From contig NZ_CP058552.1 in NCBI RefSeq assembly GCF_013401555.1, positions 5,890,001-5,954,000 of the forward strand: DNA of 64,000 nucleotides, in the 5' to 3' direction. Position 1 is the first letter of the stretch; each line of letters begins with the position of its first letter. The notes under the pieces are model-generated. The model saw nothing but the letters and a program-made list of their open reading frames with translations. It ran no database searches and was not told the DNA's origin. This document shows positions 19,421-28,343 of the stretch, one piece after another. A program made the translations under genes and the position numbers. The DNA comes from Paenibacillus sp. E222 (GTDB lineage: Bacteria > Bacillota > Bacilli > Paenibacillales > Paenibacillaceae).

Positions 19421-19435
19421 TGATAAAATCTCCCT

Positions 19436-19660
19436 TCATGTCTTTCGTAGCTTTAACGCAGGAAAAAGACTTAATATCAGACCAACAATCAGAAACAATA
19501 TCCATTGTTCGTAACTAATGATTAGAATCAGTTCCCAAAAGCTTGCCGGCCCGGAGTTTGGTTCATCACTGTAGGGATAGGCAAAGATAGCTGGTATTAC
19601 TCCAAGGGCTATAAAAACTATTCCAATGGTCAAAGAAAGAAAATAAATAGCTTTCTTCAT
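19436..19660 (-). CDS. small membrane protein, two spans
   Basis: About 74 aa: the first span is at the N-terminus (YFLSLTIGIVFIALGVIPAI), a short polar loop follows (YSDEPNSGPASFW), and the second span (WILFLIVGLILSLFPAL) ends in a basic tail. The start could be ATG 19660 or one of two codons before it; GAGGG precedes them. It overlaps the upstream GNAT stop region, suggesting one transcript. Function unknown. Confidence 0.6.
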   Translation of the reverse strand: MKKAIYFLSLTIGIVFIALGVIPAIFAYPYSDEPNSGPASFWELILIISYEQWILFLIVGLILSLFPALKLRKT

Positions 19661-19665
19661 AGTCA

Positions 19666-20088
19666 TCACGCCCTCAAATAATCAGGAAGTCTTATCATGA
19701 AGCGTTCACTATTTCTATTAAATTGATATTGTTCATATAATTCATGTGCATCTAATGTTCCGAGTAACCCCATTAAATCTTTAAAGCGATCCGATTGTGT
19801 TATCACTTCAATTAGTTTCTTACCAAGTCCTTGGCCCCTATATTCCTCATGAATAAAAACATCACAAAGCCAATACATTGTCGCATCATCTGTGACAACC
19901 CTTGCAAAACCAACTTGAATTTCTTCCTTATAAATCCCAAAACATACTGAAGAATGGATGGACTTCTCAATTTTTTCATCGGATCTCTTATTGGCCCAAT
20001 AGCTTCTAGCTAAGAAACCCTTTACCGCAGGGATATCCATAAGTTCTTTGTTATCACTGATAAGATATTTTCCATATATAAAATCCAT
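19666..20088 (-). CDS. GNAT acetyltransferase
   Basis: GNAT of about 140 aa: CDVFIHEEYRGQGLGKKLIEVI holds the acetyl-CoA loop and LGTLDAHELYEQYQFN the end. This compact build (…VGFARVVTDDATMYWLCDVFI) is widespread in Firmicutes. ATG at 20088 after GAGGAG. A Nudix gene lies 16 bp upstream. Substrate unknown. Confidence 0.82.
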   Translation of the reverse strand: MDFIYGKYLISDNKELMDIPAVKGFLARSYWANKRSDEKIEKSIHSSVCFGIYKEEIQVGFARVVTDDATMYWLCDVFIHEEYRGQGLGKKLIEVITQSDRFKDLMGLLGTLDAHELYEQYQFNRNSERFMIRLPDYLRA

Positions 20089-20103
20089 CAATCCCAGCTC
20101 CTC

Positions 20104-20589
20104 TCAAAATCCTTGATAATTCAGGTAATACTTAATTCCAGCACGATCAACGTCGGAAAAATCTAATGGGTTCTCCATAAATAATTTATTTAGTTTCTTA
20201 ATATCAATCCATTGAATATCTTTTGTTTCGTCACCAGCTTCTAACAAATCTCCACTTGCCTTACATCTAAAATAATATCCAACGGAATCAATTGGTCCCT
20301 TAATGGTTTGATAAGCTGCGAATGGTCTAAGACACTCCACTTCAAATTCAGGATTAATTCCACTCGTATCAATTCTTGTTTCAGTGCCTTCTATTTCATA
20401 CACATTTAATCCAGTTTCTTCTTTAACCTCTCTTACCAGAGCTTGGACTAACGATTCAAACGGTTCAATTCTACCTCCAGGAAGTTCAAACTGAAAAGAG
20501 GAATCTGTCTTTGTTCTTTTTTGTATGACAATCTCCGTTGCTTCGTTACCAGATCTTTCAATGATCGCTCTTGAATTAACATAGAACAT
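20104..20589 (-). CDS. Nudix hydrolase
   Basis: Protein of 161 aa with the Nudix box GRIEPFESLVQALVREVKEETGLNVYE (about 39-65). The extra C-terminal part (GDETKDIQWIDIKKLNKLF) is typical of Nudix proteins that act on larger nucleotides or house-cleaning targets. RBS AAAGGACTGG. Substrate unknown. It sits next to GNAT 19666 with the same direction. Confidence 0.87.
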   Translation of the reverse strand: MFYVNSRAIIERSGNEATEIVIQKRTKTDSSFQFELPGGRIEPFESLVQALVREVKEETGLNVYEIEGTETRIDTSGINPEFEVECLRPFAAYQTIKGPIDSVGYYFRCKASGDLLEAGDETKDIQWIDIKKLNKLFMENPLDFSDVDRAGIKYYLNYQGF

Positions 20590-20667
20590 GCAACCAGTCC
20601 TTTATTAGTTTCAAATTTTCTTTATAGTGTTTATATCGTTGTCACATTTCGAAATGAATACTTTGAG

Positions 20668-21444
20668 TTACTTCAACTTCTTTCCTAAAAACAAAGCAAC
20701 TCTATGGTCTTTAAAAATATATCCACCTGATCTATCAATAGAATTTTTGATTCTATTTAACAAATTGTTTCTGTCCGATTCAGACAGTTGCCTATGCTTT
20801 GAATTGGTATTAAGCAAAGAAATATAATCGCTGCTTGTATATGAAAGGATTTGGCTATATTCTTTGACTTCTATACTTTTAAAATTACCTGTTCCTTCAG
20901 TGATCGCTTTTCTTTCATTTATAGTTTCTTCAGGTGTTTGTAATGTTGAATCGTCCAAATGTGGTGCAAACTCTTTATAGTGAGATCGTATTTCATTATG
21001 GATCTCATCGTACATTGGCACATGAATGGTCCAGAAGAAACCAATTGCACCTGAATCCTCAAGTAACTCCCACACTCTGCGGTAACCAAACTGAGGATCA
21101 ATAAAATGAAATGCAGTACCCGAAACTGCTAATTTAAAAGGATTACCTTCACCGTCCCAATCTTCGAACGATGTATTGATCACTTTAAGAGATGTATAGG
21201 ATTTGAATTTTTCTGCAGTGAGATGGGCTAATTTATCCCCCAATTCAATACATGTAATATTTTTATATTCTCTATTAACTAATCCACTTGTTGCTTGTCC
21301 AGTTCCGCAACCGATTTCAAGAATTTTATCTTCTTTTACTACATTTGAATAATTGAAAATATCGTCAAACATTTCATTTGGGTAGGTGGGTCTATATTTT
21401 TCATATTCACTAGCAATACAATTAAACGTCTCTTTACTCTCCAC
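20668..21444 (-). CDS. class I SAM-dependent methyltransferase
   Basis: Protein of 258 aa: Rossmann methyltransferase with motif I ILEIGCGTGQAT (about 41-52), motif II-like NITCIELGD and a post-motif AVSGTAFHFIDP. The N-terminus (NCIASEYEKYRPTYP) is typical of ubiquinone/tRNA-cmo5U-like small-molecule methyltransferases. The start is GTG at 21444 after GGGAG. The substrate is unknown. The leftmost clearly recognisable cassette-type repeat lies just upstream. Confidence 0.85.
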   Translation of the reverse strand: MESKETFNCIASEYEKYRPTYPNEMFDDIFNYSNVVKEDKILEIGCGTGQATSGLVNREYKNITCIELGDKLAHLTAEKFKSYTSLKVINTSFEDWDGEGNPFKLAVSGTAFHFIDPQFGYRRVWELLEDSGAIGFFWTIHVPMYDEIHNEIRSHYKEFAPHLDDSTLQTPEETINERKAITEGTGNFKSIEVKEYSQILSYTSSDYISLLNTNSKHRQLSESDRNNLLNRIKNSIDRSGGYIFKDHRVALFLGKKLK

Positions 21445-21481
21445 TGGTCATACTCCCTTTATTATGATTTTGGTTATTTCC

Positions 21482-21596
21482 AATAACGTTTCTGTATCTA
21501 TGAACCCTAAAAAGGGGTCTCAATTGAGATACTTTCCAATCTCCATCCCTCAGATCAAACTTCCGTCAGGACCAAAGCTTGAATATTACGTTATAC
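21482..21596 (-). repeat. attC-like repeat, 21.5 kb copy
   Basis: In gene sense it opens GTATAAC, then AATATTCAAGC, and ends GGGTTCATAGATACAG with the box GTTATTG. Size 115 bp. It lies between the stop of GNAT 21651 and the start of the methyltransferase. This is the leftmost copy in which both ends are well kept. Confidence 0.75.
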
Positions 21597-21650
21597 AATT
21601 TTGTTAGCCTTCACGCGCATCGATATAGTCTTTGATTTTTTCTTGATAAC

Positions 21651-22124
21651 CTAGGTCATACGTTTTTCATAAATCACAATTGTCATCTTGTCGTTAATTT
21701 GTTTCGTATCTCCCTTCTGTCTATATCCTAATTTCTCATAAAGGTAACAATTCCTCTGCTCTTCTGAGATTGTAGCCAACTCCCATATTCTCGCATCGCT
21801 GTACCTATCTTCAATCATTGAAAATACTTTTTGTGCAATCCCTCTCCCTTGGTAGTCGGGTAAAATAAATACAGGGCTTACTCGATAGATTTTATTCTCC
21901 TTTTTTACTATTCTAATGGCCCCCACAGGAATATTTGCTTCTCTTATTAGGTAATAATCGGTATAGCTTTGATTTATTCGATCTTCTATTTGTTCTACCG
22001 TTTGATTTGCTGGGCTTGTTTGATAGTCTTTATATTTATTTAATAGAGGCATGAATGCTTTTATTTGCATTTCGTGAATGATTGAAGCTTCCTTAAGACC
22101 TGCTTTGGATAATGAGATTTCCAT
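21651..22124 (-). CDS. GNAT acetyltransferase
   Basis: GNAT of 157 aa: YRVSPVFILPDYQGRGIAQKVFSMIE has the beta-4 strand and acetyl-CoA loop, and LYEKLGYRQKGDTKQINDKMTIVIYEK the usual ending. RBS GGAGGATGA. The substrate is unknown. In the array pattern it forms one unit with the repeat at 21482. Confidence 0.83.
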   Translation of the reverse strand: MEISLSKAGLKEASIIHEMQIKAFMPLLNKYKDYQTSPANQTVEQIEDRINQSYTDYYLIREANIPVGAIRIVKKENKIYRVSPVFILPDYQGRGIAQKVFSMIEDRYSDARIWELATISEEQRNCYLYEKLGYRQKGDTKQINDKMTIVIYEKRMT

Positions 22125-22149
22125 TTCATATCATCCTCCGTTATTAAAG

Positions 22150-22215
22150 CTAATTTAATGTTCTGCTTCTATGTTAGTTCCCAACATTACACGTATAATA
22201 TGCGGTTTCGTTCTT
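22150..22215 (-). repeat. degenerate attC-like remnant
   Basis: The gap between the two GNAT genes contains CACGTATAATATGCGGTT followed by TTCTTCTTGAATGC, which loosely matches the right end and gene-flanking segment of copy H (40.4 kb). The left boxes cannot be recognised. Weak. Confidence 0.3.
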
Positions 22216-22227
22216 CTTGAATGCATT

Positions 22228-22710
22228 CTAAATCTCTAACTTCATTAGTAAAGTTATTATTTTTTGTTCATCTAAATCCGTTATTCGCATATCAATAGGT
22301 TTAAATCCTTGCTTGTAATAAAATGCTAGTCCTCTTGAGTTCGTGCTATGACATGATAATAATAAGTCTTTAACTTTATAAATCGATTTCGCCTTCATTA
22401 TCATCGTTTTCAACAAATAATTAGCAGCACCTTTTCCTCTAAAATCCTTCGATACAATAACGTTGCCTAACCAACATACATCATCTTTATAGTCATATAA
22501 ATTGGCATAAGCTACAACTTGACCTGACTCCTCATCAACAATAACTGTTGGTTCGTATCGATTCTCAAGAAGCTTTAATATTTGATCTGGTGTTAAAGGA
22601 TATTTAAACCGAGGACTAATATAAAACAATTCTTCCTTTGACTGAGGAAAAGAACTTATACTTTTTAAGTCTTCATTCATTAGAGATCTATAAGAATAGA
22701 TAGGTACCAT
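22228..22710 (-). CDS. GNAT acetyltransferase
   Basis: GNAT of 160 aa: LGNVIVSKDFRGKGAANYLLKTMI holds the acetyl-CoA loop and LAFYYKQGFKPIDMRITDLD the end. The annotated ATG at 22710 sits directly on its AAGGAG box, which is too close; the ATG ten codons later or a non-ATG codon may be used. Substrate unknown. Confidence 0.78.
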   Translation of the reverse strand: MVPIYSYRSLMNEDLKSISSFPQSKEELFYISPRFKYPLTPDQILKLLENRYEPTVIVDEESGQVVAYANLYDYKDDVCWLGNVIVSKDFRGKGAANYLLKTMIMKAKSIYKVKDLLLSCHSTNSRGLAFYYKQGFKPIDMRITDLDEQKIITLLMKLEI

Positions 22711-22753
22711 CTCCTTTTTTGGATTAGACGTTTTCTATTGCGTTCTGTTGATA

Positions 22754-23263
22754 TCAATCGTATTGCCAAACTAGCTGTCCTTTCCTTGTTTTGGCTGCAT
22801 ATATGATTTGACCCGTGTGATAATGAATTTCTCTTACCATTGCTATCATTAGATTCAAAACCGTTGTTTCATTATTTACTTGACTGAATGTAAGAGGGGG
22901 ACGATTAATGAAAGGTTGAGATAACAACAAGCTTGGGTTGAAACTGAGGTATTCAAGATATTGAATGATAATATCGAATGATTCCTTAGTCATGTTATAG
23001 GCTTCTTCTATCGACATTTTAAGCTCATATTCAAACTCCTTATCCCTGTCTCTTGAATCAGCAATATCATAAAATATCGTTTCAATTCTTGAGTGAACAC
23101 AACCTCTTATATGTGCAACCAAATTTGCAATACTATTACTTTCTTGATTTGGTGACCATGTGATATCTTCTTCTGATAATTGTGAGATAGCCTGGAGTGT
23201 CCATTTTCTTTCAGACTTAAATTTAATTAACATACTCTGAATTACTTCTAATTCAATTTCCAT
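22754..23263 (-). CDS. DinB-superfamily protein
   Basis: About 169 aa with DinB-type helices: ANLVAHIRGCVHSRIETIFY (first metal His about residue 50) and MVREIHYHTGQIIYAAKTRKGQ (His pair near 150). This resembles the DUF1572 branch. These helical bundles bind a divalent metal and some transfer thiols. ATG at 23263 after GGAG. Function unknown. Confidence 0.75.
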   Translation of the reverse strand: MEIELEVIQSMLIKFKSERKWTLQAISQLSEEDITWSPNQESNSIANLVAHIRGCVHSRIETIFYDIADSRDRDKEFEYELKMSIEEAYNMTKESFDIIIQYLEYLSFNPSLLLSQPFINRPPLTFSQVNNETTVLNLMIAMVREIHYHTGQIIYAAKTRKGQLVWQYD

Positions 23264-23353
23264 GAGCACACTCCGATCTATGGTTTTTATCTAATCTACC
23301 AAACAACCGAAAAAGTATTTTCTTTAACTCATTGCATCCTTGCGCTGATATTC

Positions 23354-23408
23354 TATAACGTTGTTGTTCAGCAAACGGATCGATTACTTATACTCGCTGC
23401 TGTTAGAT
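23354..23408 (-). repeat. short attC-like candidate
   Basis: Plus-strand TATAACG at the left and GTTAGAT at the right enclose about 40 bases with a short CAGC/GCTG inner pairing. At 55 bp it is close to classical 59-base-element size, but it lacks the ATTCACG boxes of the main family. Confidence 0.35.
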
Positions 23409-23451
23409 TAAGCGTAGTTTCATCGTAATCTTTTTTTAGAATTCAATATAA

Positions 23452-24294
23452 TTATCCTACAAAATTGGTTTCCAATGTCCATTCCAATCTTCTTAGCCAT
23501 TCATTTTTCACTTCTTCATTTGTGTACTTTATCCGATCTAAAACATTAATTACTCTTGAAACTGAGTATACCTTCACTAATTCATTGGTAATCTTAAGAT
23601 CTGAAAATTTACTATACGCATTAATAAAAATCTCAGACAACTCACGAGCGAAGTTTGGATAATGTAAATGTACAAACCATATTACCCATGCGACATCTTG
23701 CAGTGGATTCCCCCAGCCCGCCCACTCCCAATCAATAATAGATATTAATTTATTAGATAAAATTGCATTATGCGGCCCATAATCTCCATGGATTAAGGTT
23801 TTCTCCCCTATAACTGATACATTAAGTATCTGTTTCACTTGTTCCTTTTGATCATTCGATACATAGTTAAGAGCATCAATATCAATATTTATTAGTTCTA
23901 TGATTGGCAGGTCAAAGTCAACCTCTCTCCATTTTAATGAGTGAATATCTTTTGCAAGATGAATTCCAAGTAACTTGTAGATTGCCTTAGCTTTGCGAAT
24001 GTCTCCATCATCAAGAAATATCTGGCTGTTAATTCCGTGCACATAGTCCATAATAATGTACTGTGAATCGTTGTCTTCAAAATAATCATGAATCTTTGGC
24101 GACACACCTGAATTATTCAATAGGGTTAAACAGTTAATTTCTGTTATCGCATCACGATTATGAGCATTGAAAATCTTTGCTACGACCAGAGGATCTGATC
24201 CCTCAAGTAATATACTGCTGTTGGTGTAACCTCCGGTAAGCTCAGTCAATTTACGATATTGAAATTTATGTAATAAGATGTCATGCACCTTCAA
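23452..24294 (-). CDS. aminoglycoside phosphotransferase-fold kinase
   Basis: Protein of 280 aa. The N-lobe is GGYTNSSILLEGSDPLVVAKIF, the catalytic loop LIHGDYGPHNAIL (HGDxxxxN), and the DFG-equivalent ISIIDWEWAGWGNPLQDVAWV. All APH catalytic residues are present. The start is TTG at 24294 after AAGG. It could act on an aminoglycoside, macrolide, choline or sugar; the sequence does not decide. Confidence 0.85.
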   Translation of the reverse strand: MKVHDILLHKFQYRKLTELTGGYTNSSILLEGSDPLVVAKIFNAHNRDAITEINCLTLLNNSGVSPKIHDYFEDNDSQYIIMDYVHGINSQIFLDDGDIRKAKAIYKLLGIHLAKDIHSLKWREVDFDLPIIELINIDIDALNYVSNDQKEQVKQILNVSVIGEKTLIHGDYGPHNAILSNKLISIIDWEWAGWGNPLQDVAWVIWFVHLHYPNFARELSEIFINAYSKFSDLKITNELVKVYSVSRVINVLDRIKYTNEEVKNEWLRRLEWTLETNFVG

Positions 24295-24394
24295 ATTCAG
24301 CCTTCTTTCTTTATTTTTAGAATCACGACTTGGAAAATGTTTTAAAGCGTTTGCATTTTTTTCTCATTGGATCTTCGATTTCACGAGATATCAC

Positions 24395-24919
24395 TTATTG
24401 TTCATCAATATAATTTAAAACTTTATTTAAATACATCTCTATAGGTTGTGACGAATCAACAAGCAAACATGGAATATCATTAGGTCTCTTACTTTCATTA
24501 ATATTTTTTCTAAACTCTTCTTCAGATGTGCCCGAAATCTGACTTATCATCCGTTCTCGATTTTGTAATCTTTTACTTATTTCATGATAGTCATTCAGGT
24601 AACATTCAACGTACTTATATTTAGCATTATACTTCTTACTTAATGATGAACCTCTTTCAATCATCTCAGGATAAAAGCATGGGCTATCGAATATTACGTC
24701 ATAGCTTTGGGAGAGATAAAACTCTATCAGGGCCCAATCAATATTATATGAAGTCATACCTAGAACTTTTAATTCTAAATTACTATTCCCAATGGATTGT
24801 AATATGGAAGACTTTGAGATATCATGATCAATAATTATGGCACCCGTTATTTTAGCGATCCGTCTTGAAAGAGTCGACTTACCAGAACCAGGAAATCCCG
24901 ACATTTGAAGAAAAAACAT
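24395..24919 (-). CDS. AAA-type P-loop kinase-like protein
   Basis: About 174 aa with Walker A GFPGSGKST near the N-terminus (FFLQMSGFPGSGKST), IIIDHDISKSSI as the switch, and DVIFDSPCFYPEM as a Walker-B-like strand. It is of the zeta-toxin/CPT/shikimate-kinase-like group of small-molecule kinases. ATG at 24919 after AAGGTGG. The target is unknown. Confidence 0.8.
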   Translation of the reverse strand: MFFLQMSGFPGSGKSTLSRRIAKITGAIIIDHDISKSSILQSIGNSNLELKVLGMTSYNIDWALIEFYLSQSYDVIFDSPCFYPEMIERGSSLSKKYNAKYKYVECYLNDYHEISKRLQNRERMISQISGTSEEEFRKNINESKRPNDIPCLLVDSSQPIEMYLNKVLNYIDEQ

Positions 24920-24937
24920 TGATGAACCCACCTTTCC

Positions 24938-25438
24938 CTACGAAATATCCAATTCATATTTAACTTGCGTTTTACTGTGCCCTTCTATGGTTTCGATCAT
25001 TTCTTCTATTTCTTTAAATCCACTTTTCTCATAAAATGCCCTTCCTCTATGATTCTCTTTCCCTACCCAGGCAAACAGTTTATTTATTGGCTTTAAAACT
25101 TGAGTGAATCTCTGAATGAACTCTTTACCTATTCCCATTTTGTGATATTCAGGGCGTATATAGATTCTTAGCAATTCGTATTCTTCTTCTTTCACTTGTC
25201 TTGTTTGAGCATATCCAACGACTTTGCCATTAAATTCAGCTATTAAAAAATGCCGTTTGGCACTTTGAAGCTCTCTCTCGACAGATCGACTTAAATTCTC
25301 ATCTGAATATGCTCTACTTAGAAAATTTTGTATGTAGGCTTCGGAGTATATGCCTTTATAAGTATAATTCCATGTTTCTTGAGCTATGGATTGAATGTGT
25401 GGGATATCCTCATTTGAGACAAATCTAATTGTAATCAT
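24938..25438 (-). CDS. GNAT acetyltransferase
   Basis: GNAT of about 166 aa: LLRIYIRPEYHKMGIGKEFIQRF (acetyl-CoA loop HKMGIGK), KENHRGRAFYEKSGFKEIEEMIE. The opening IRFVSNEDIPHIQSIAQETWNYTYKGIYS is like PaiA/YkkB-type GNATs that modify polyamines. It ends 19 bp before the P-loop gene, so the two may be co-transcribed. RBS AAGGATAAC. Confidence 0.83.
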   Translation of the reverse strand: MITIRFVSNEDIPHIQSIAQETWNYTYKGIYSEAYIQNFLSRAYSDENLSRSVERELQSAKRHFLIAEFNGKVVGYAQTRQVKEEEYELLRIYIRPEYHKMGIGKEFIQRFTQVLKPINKLFAWVGKENHRGRAFYEKSGFKEIEEMIETIEGHSKTQVKYELDIS

Positions 25439-25464
25439 CAAGTTATCCTTCTTTCGTTTAGTTA

Positions 25465-26013
25465 TTAATGCACTTTATAGTCTTTCTTAAGAAATGCATA
25501 AATGGCATTATCAACAAATCGATTCTTCCAATAAAAATTTTCCTTCAATATGCCTTCTTCTCTGAAGCCGATTTTCTCAAGAACCTTTCTTGATCCCACA
25601 TTCTCTGGTTCTACAAATGCTTCAATTCGGTTTAAGCCAAGCTTATTAAATCCATATTCAATTACCTTTTCAACTACCTCGGTCATAAAACCTTGATGCC
25701 AATATTCTGGTGTTAGTTCATATCCAATGACAGCTTTATAATGATTTTTCATCCAGCCATGACAGCCACATGTTCCAATTACTTTGTTTTCCGACTTCAA
25801 AGTGATTCCCCAACGAATGACTTGACCTGTTTCATATCTTTCATTCCATCTTTGAATTAATTCTTCTGCTTGTTTAATGGTTGTAAAACTCTCCACATCA
25901 TAAAACTTCGTAACTTCATCCAATGAAAAAAATTGAAATAGTTCTGTGGAATCATTCTGTGTTAGCTCTCTTAATACAAGTCTTTTTGTTTCTAATTCGG
26001 GAAACTGAGACAT
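25465..26013 (-). CDS. GNAT acetyltransferase, RimJ/RimL-type
   Basis: About 182 aa. ETKRLVLRELTQNDSTELFQFF begins the RimJ-like domain, PEYWHQGFMTEVVEKVIEYG is the acetyl-CoA region and ENVGSRKVLEKIGFREEGIL the end. The ATG at 26013 has AAGGAG; the frame to 26046 does not. RimJ-like enzymes include ribosomal-protein and amino-sugar acetylases. Substrate unknown. Confidence 0.86.
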   Translation of the reverse strand: MSQFPELETKRLVLRELTQNDSTELFQFFSLDEVTKFYDVESFTTIKQAEELIQRWNERYETGQVIRWGITLKSENKVIGTCGCHGWMKNHYKAVIGYELTPEYWHQGFMTEVVEKVIEYGFNKLGLNRIEAFVEPENVGSRKVLEKIGFREEGILKENFYWKNRFVDNAIYAFLKKDYKVH

Positions 26014-26098
26014 TTTAGTTCTCCTTAATGGTTTAAGTAGTTTCACTCAGCGCTAACCATATTATTACATATATGAAGTAAATCAAGCAAAAAAAAAA

Positions 26099-26116
26099 CA
26101 GATGGTCTCTCATCTG
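26099..26116 (-). terminator. intrinsic terminator
   Basis: CAGATG-AGAGAC-CATCTG hairpin followed by ten T on the minus strand, 60 bp past the 26176 GNAT gene. Confidence 0.85.
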
Positions 26117-26175
26117 CCCTGAAATATGGAGAAAGCCATGCTTCTGATTTAAAATCCCCCTCCATGCTCTTGATC

Positions 26176-26700
26176 TTAATTTTCCTCGACTGCCAATCTC
26201 CAGTCATTACATCGTATGGTAGTCCCAATAGGGTATTCAAAATCACACTCGCCAATATACGAAAAGCCCAGCTTGCGACAAATGGCATTTGAAGCGGGAT
26301 TCTTGGTTTTAGGAAAAGCGTGAATGAATTTATGTTTCTTCTTTTCAGAACGGATAGAAGCTATGGCTTTTGCTGTTGCTTCTGTCGCTATTCCTCTACC
26401 TTGATATTCCGACAAAACACTCCAACCTATCTCGAAAATAGATTCCTCTTTCCACGTCTGATCCCAATACCCTACACTACCCACGACTTCAAGATGCGGA
26501 AGTAAGAGAATCTTAAACATTTTCCCTGTTCCATTTTGGGCGATTTCATAATAGCGCTTATGACGAGCTAGAATTTTCTCCTCAGTCTCTGGTCCTCCGA
26601 AGTGTACTGTCATCTCAGGCGAATTTAATCGGCGATGCAAATCTAGATCTCCTTCGTCCCATAGTTCAATTCTTACCTCTGACGCATTCCTTTGTTCCAT
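26176..26700 (-). CDS. GNAT acetyltransferase
   Basis: About 174 aa: EIGWSVLSEYQGRGIATEATAKAI is the acetyl-CoA region and KNPASNAICRKLGFSYIGECDFEYP the end, a RimJ-like relative with an early LHRRLNSPEMTVHFGGPETEEKI. The ATG at 26700 follows GTGAGG; a longer frame to 26733 exists. Its own terminator follows. Substrate unknown. Confidence 0.82.
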   Translation of the reverse strand: MEQRNASEVRIELWDEGDLDLHRRLNSPEMTVHFGGPETEEKILARHKRYYEIAQNGTGKMFKILLLPHLEVVGSVGYWDQTWKEESIFEIGWSVLSEYQGRGIATEATAKAIASIRSEKKKHKFIHAFPKTKNPASNAICRKLGFSYIGECDFEYPIGTTIRCNDWRLAVEEN

Positions 26701-26833
26701 CTCACTCACCTCACTGTTTTTATTTGTAACCAAATTTAGAGGAAGAGATTTACTATTCTTAATTCAATTATACCAGAACATATATTCTTATCCAGTAAAA
26801 ATATATCATTATCATTTAAGCCAAGTTCACGGT

Positions 26834-27850
26834 TTATAGATCTTCTATGTACTTACAGACCAAATTCCCAAATGTTTTGATATCCTCAAGATAATTGTAC
26901 CCCAACGGATTTTGTTCAGTCTGATTATACATTCTTATCGCTACAGTTTTACACTTAGGAATGACAAGACAGGCACATCCAGTGGCACCCAGAGACTGAA
27001 AAGAACCGTCTGGAAGTTTATCACCTAATTCTGTATTAGACCGTGGTTCATCTTGCACAAACCAAAAAAAACCGTTTCTCGGCAATTGTTGTTCCAGATC
27101 AGGAGGACTAATTATAGTGGTTGTTTGCTCAAATATTTCTTTAGGAAGTATCTGCTTCCCGTTTATAGCTCCCTTATTCAAATGCAGATAACCCCAATAT
27201 GCCAGTTCCTTTGTGCTCATAAATAAGTTGGCTTGGTTACCTTGATCATCCTTATATTGTTCATTAAGCCATACTAATTTTTCATTATTTTCCTTTCTCC
27301 ATCCTGTTTGGCTAAAGCCCATAGGTGAGAATAAACGCTCTTCGAGTAATTGTGATAATGGGATTTTATATACTTTCCGAATAATCTCAATAAGCAGATT
27401 AACACCTGTATTATTGTACTTCCAGTCGGTTCCTTGAAGAAACAATCTATTATGCAGATCACCTAAACCATGAGTGTGGGTTAACAAATGTCGTATTGTT
27501 ATATGCCTTAGTGCTTCCCTATCTAACTCATTCAAGTAGTCCACAACAAGATCATCTATACTTCTGACCTTACCTTCATATAATGCAAGACTAATAGCAA
27601 ATCCTAAAAATGTTTTTCGAACTGAAGCAACATTAAATTGTGATTCCTCATCAACTAATCGACTATGTTTAGAATTGTCATGTACTCCTGAGTACCATTC
27701 ATTCACGATACGATCATTATGAATAATATATGTCGCAGCAGCGGTAGCAGATATTTTATTCTTTACCTGTGAGACATAATCATTCAGTTCAATGAATGCT
27801 TTATTATTTGATATTTTTAGGTTAAGCAATGAAAGGTGCACCTTCTTCAC
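26834..27850 (-). CDS. serine beta-lactamase-fold hydrolase
   Basis: Protein of about 338 aa of the class C beta-lactamase/DD-peptidase fold. SxxK is SVRK (Ser76-Lys79), YxN is YNN (145-147), and a third-motif-like region appears in SLGATGCACLVIPK instead of a clear KTG. There is no signal peptide, so it is cytosolic and more likely an esterase or peptidase than a beta-lactamase. Start uncertain: GTG at 27850 lacks a box, while TTG at 27829 has AAGAAGGTG before it. The next gene ends 5 bp upstream. Confidence 0.82.
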   Translation of the reverse strand: MKKVHLSLLNLKISNNKAFIELNDYVSQVKNKISATAAATYIIHNDRIVNEWYSGVHDNSKHSRLVDEESQFNVASVRKTFLGFAISLALYEGKVRSIDDLVVDYLNELDREALRHITIRHLLTHTHGLGDLHNRLFLQGTDWKYNNTGVNLLIEIIRKVYKIPLSQLLEERLFSPMGFSQTGWRKENNEKLVWLNEQYKDDQGNQANLFMSTKELAYWGYLHLNKGAINGKQILPKEIFEQTTTIISPPDLEQQLPRNGFFWFVQDEPRSNTELGDKLPDGSFQSLGATGCACLVIPKCKTVAIRMYNQTEQNPLGYNYLEDIKTFGNLVCKYIEDL

Positions 27851-27855
27851 TATGT

Positions 27856-28326
27856 TTATTGTTGTTGTTTTTTCTTCATGAAATTTTCAAGTTCTTCCCT
27901 TGTCTTTGGGTGTAATATTATACTTTCAGATGTCATCATTCTTTCTGGTAAATTAGTTTCTTTAACTTTACGCCCCCATTTTCTTGAGAAAGCCCGCCAG
28001 TCACATACCATTTCTATCAAATATTTCTTTGGCATTGGTAAGGCTTCTCTAGTATTTTTATTTACTATCCAATATTCCCAGTGGTGTTTATTATGATTTT
28101 GATGGTGCAGCCAAGCATTCTTCCACATCACCTCGGTATCCTCGTCCTTCTGATTTGAATAGAATTTACGTGCATAAGGAAAAAATTCGTTAGGAGAGAA
28201 TTTAGACATGTCATGGATTATTCCTTGAAGATATAATCCTTCTGTCCAACATTCGATAAGAACGTTTAATTTATGATCCAAAACATAAAGAAAATACCGC
28301 CAATATACTAGGAGGATAGTGACCAT
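27856..28326 (-). CDS. DUF5662-like His-rich protein
   Basis: About 156 aa. The conserved parts are LDHKLNVLIECW, GIIHDMSKFSPNEF, WLHHQNHNKHHWEYW and LIEMVCDWRAF. The His/Asp clusters look like an HD-type metal site, as in DUF5662 proteins often found in Firmicutes and phages. The ATG lies right on the AAGGAG box, so another start is possible. It shares a tight cluster with 26834 and 28344. Function unknown. Confidence 0.7.
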   Translation of the reverse strand: MVTILLVYWRYFLYVLDHKLNVLIECWTEGLYLQGIIHDMSKFSPNEFFPYARKFYSNQKDEDTEVMWKNAWLHHQNHNKHHWEYWIVNKNTREALPMPKKYLIEMVCDWRAFSRKWGRKVKETNLPERMMTSESIILHPKTREELENFMKKKQQQ

Positions 28327-28343
28327 CTCCTTCGGTTTTAAAG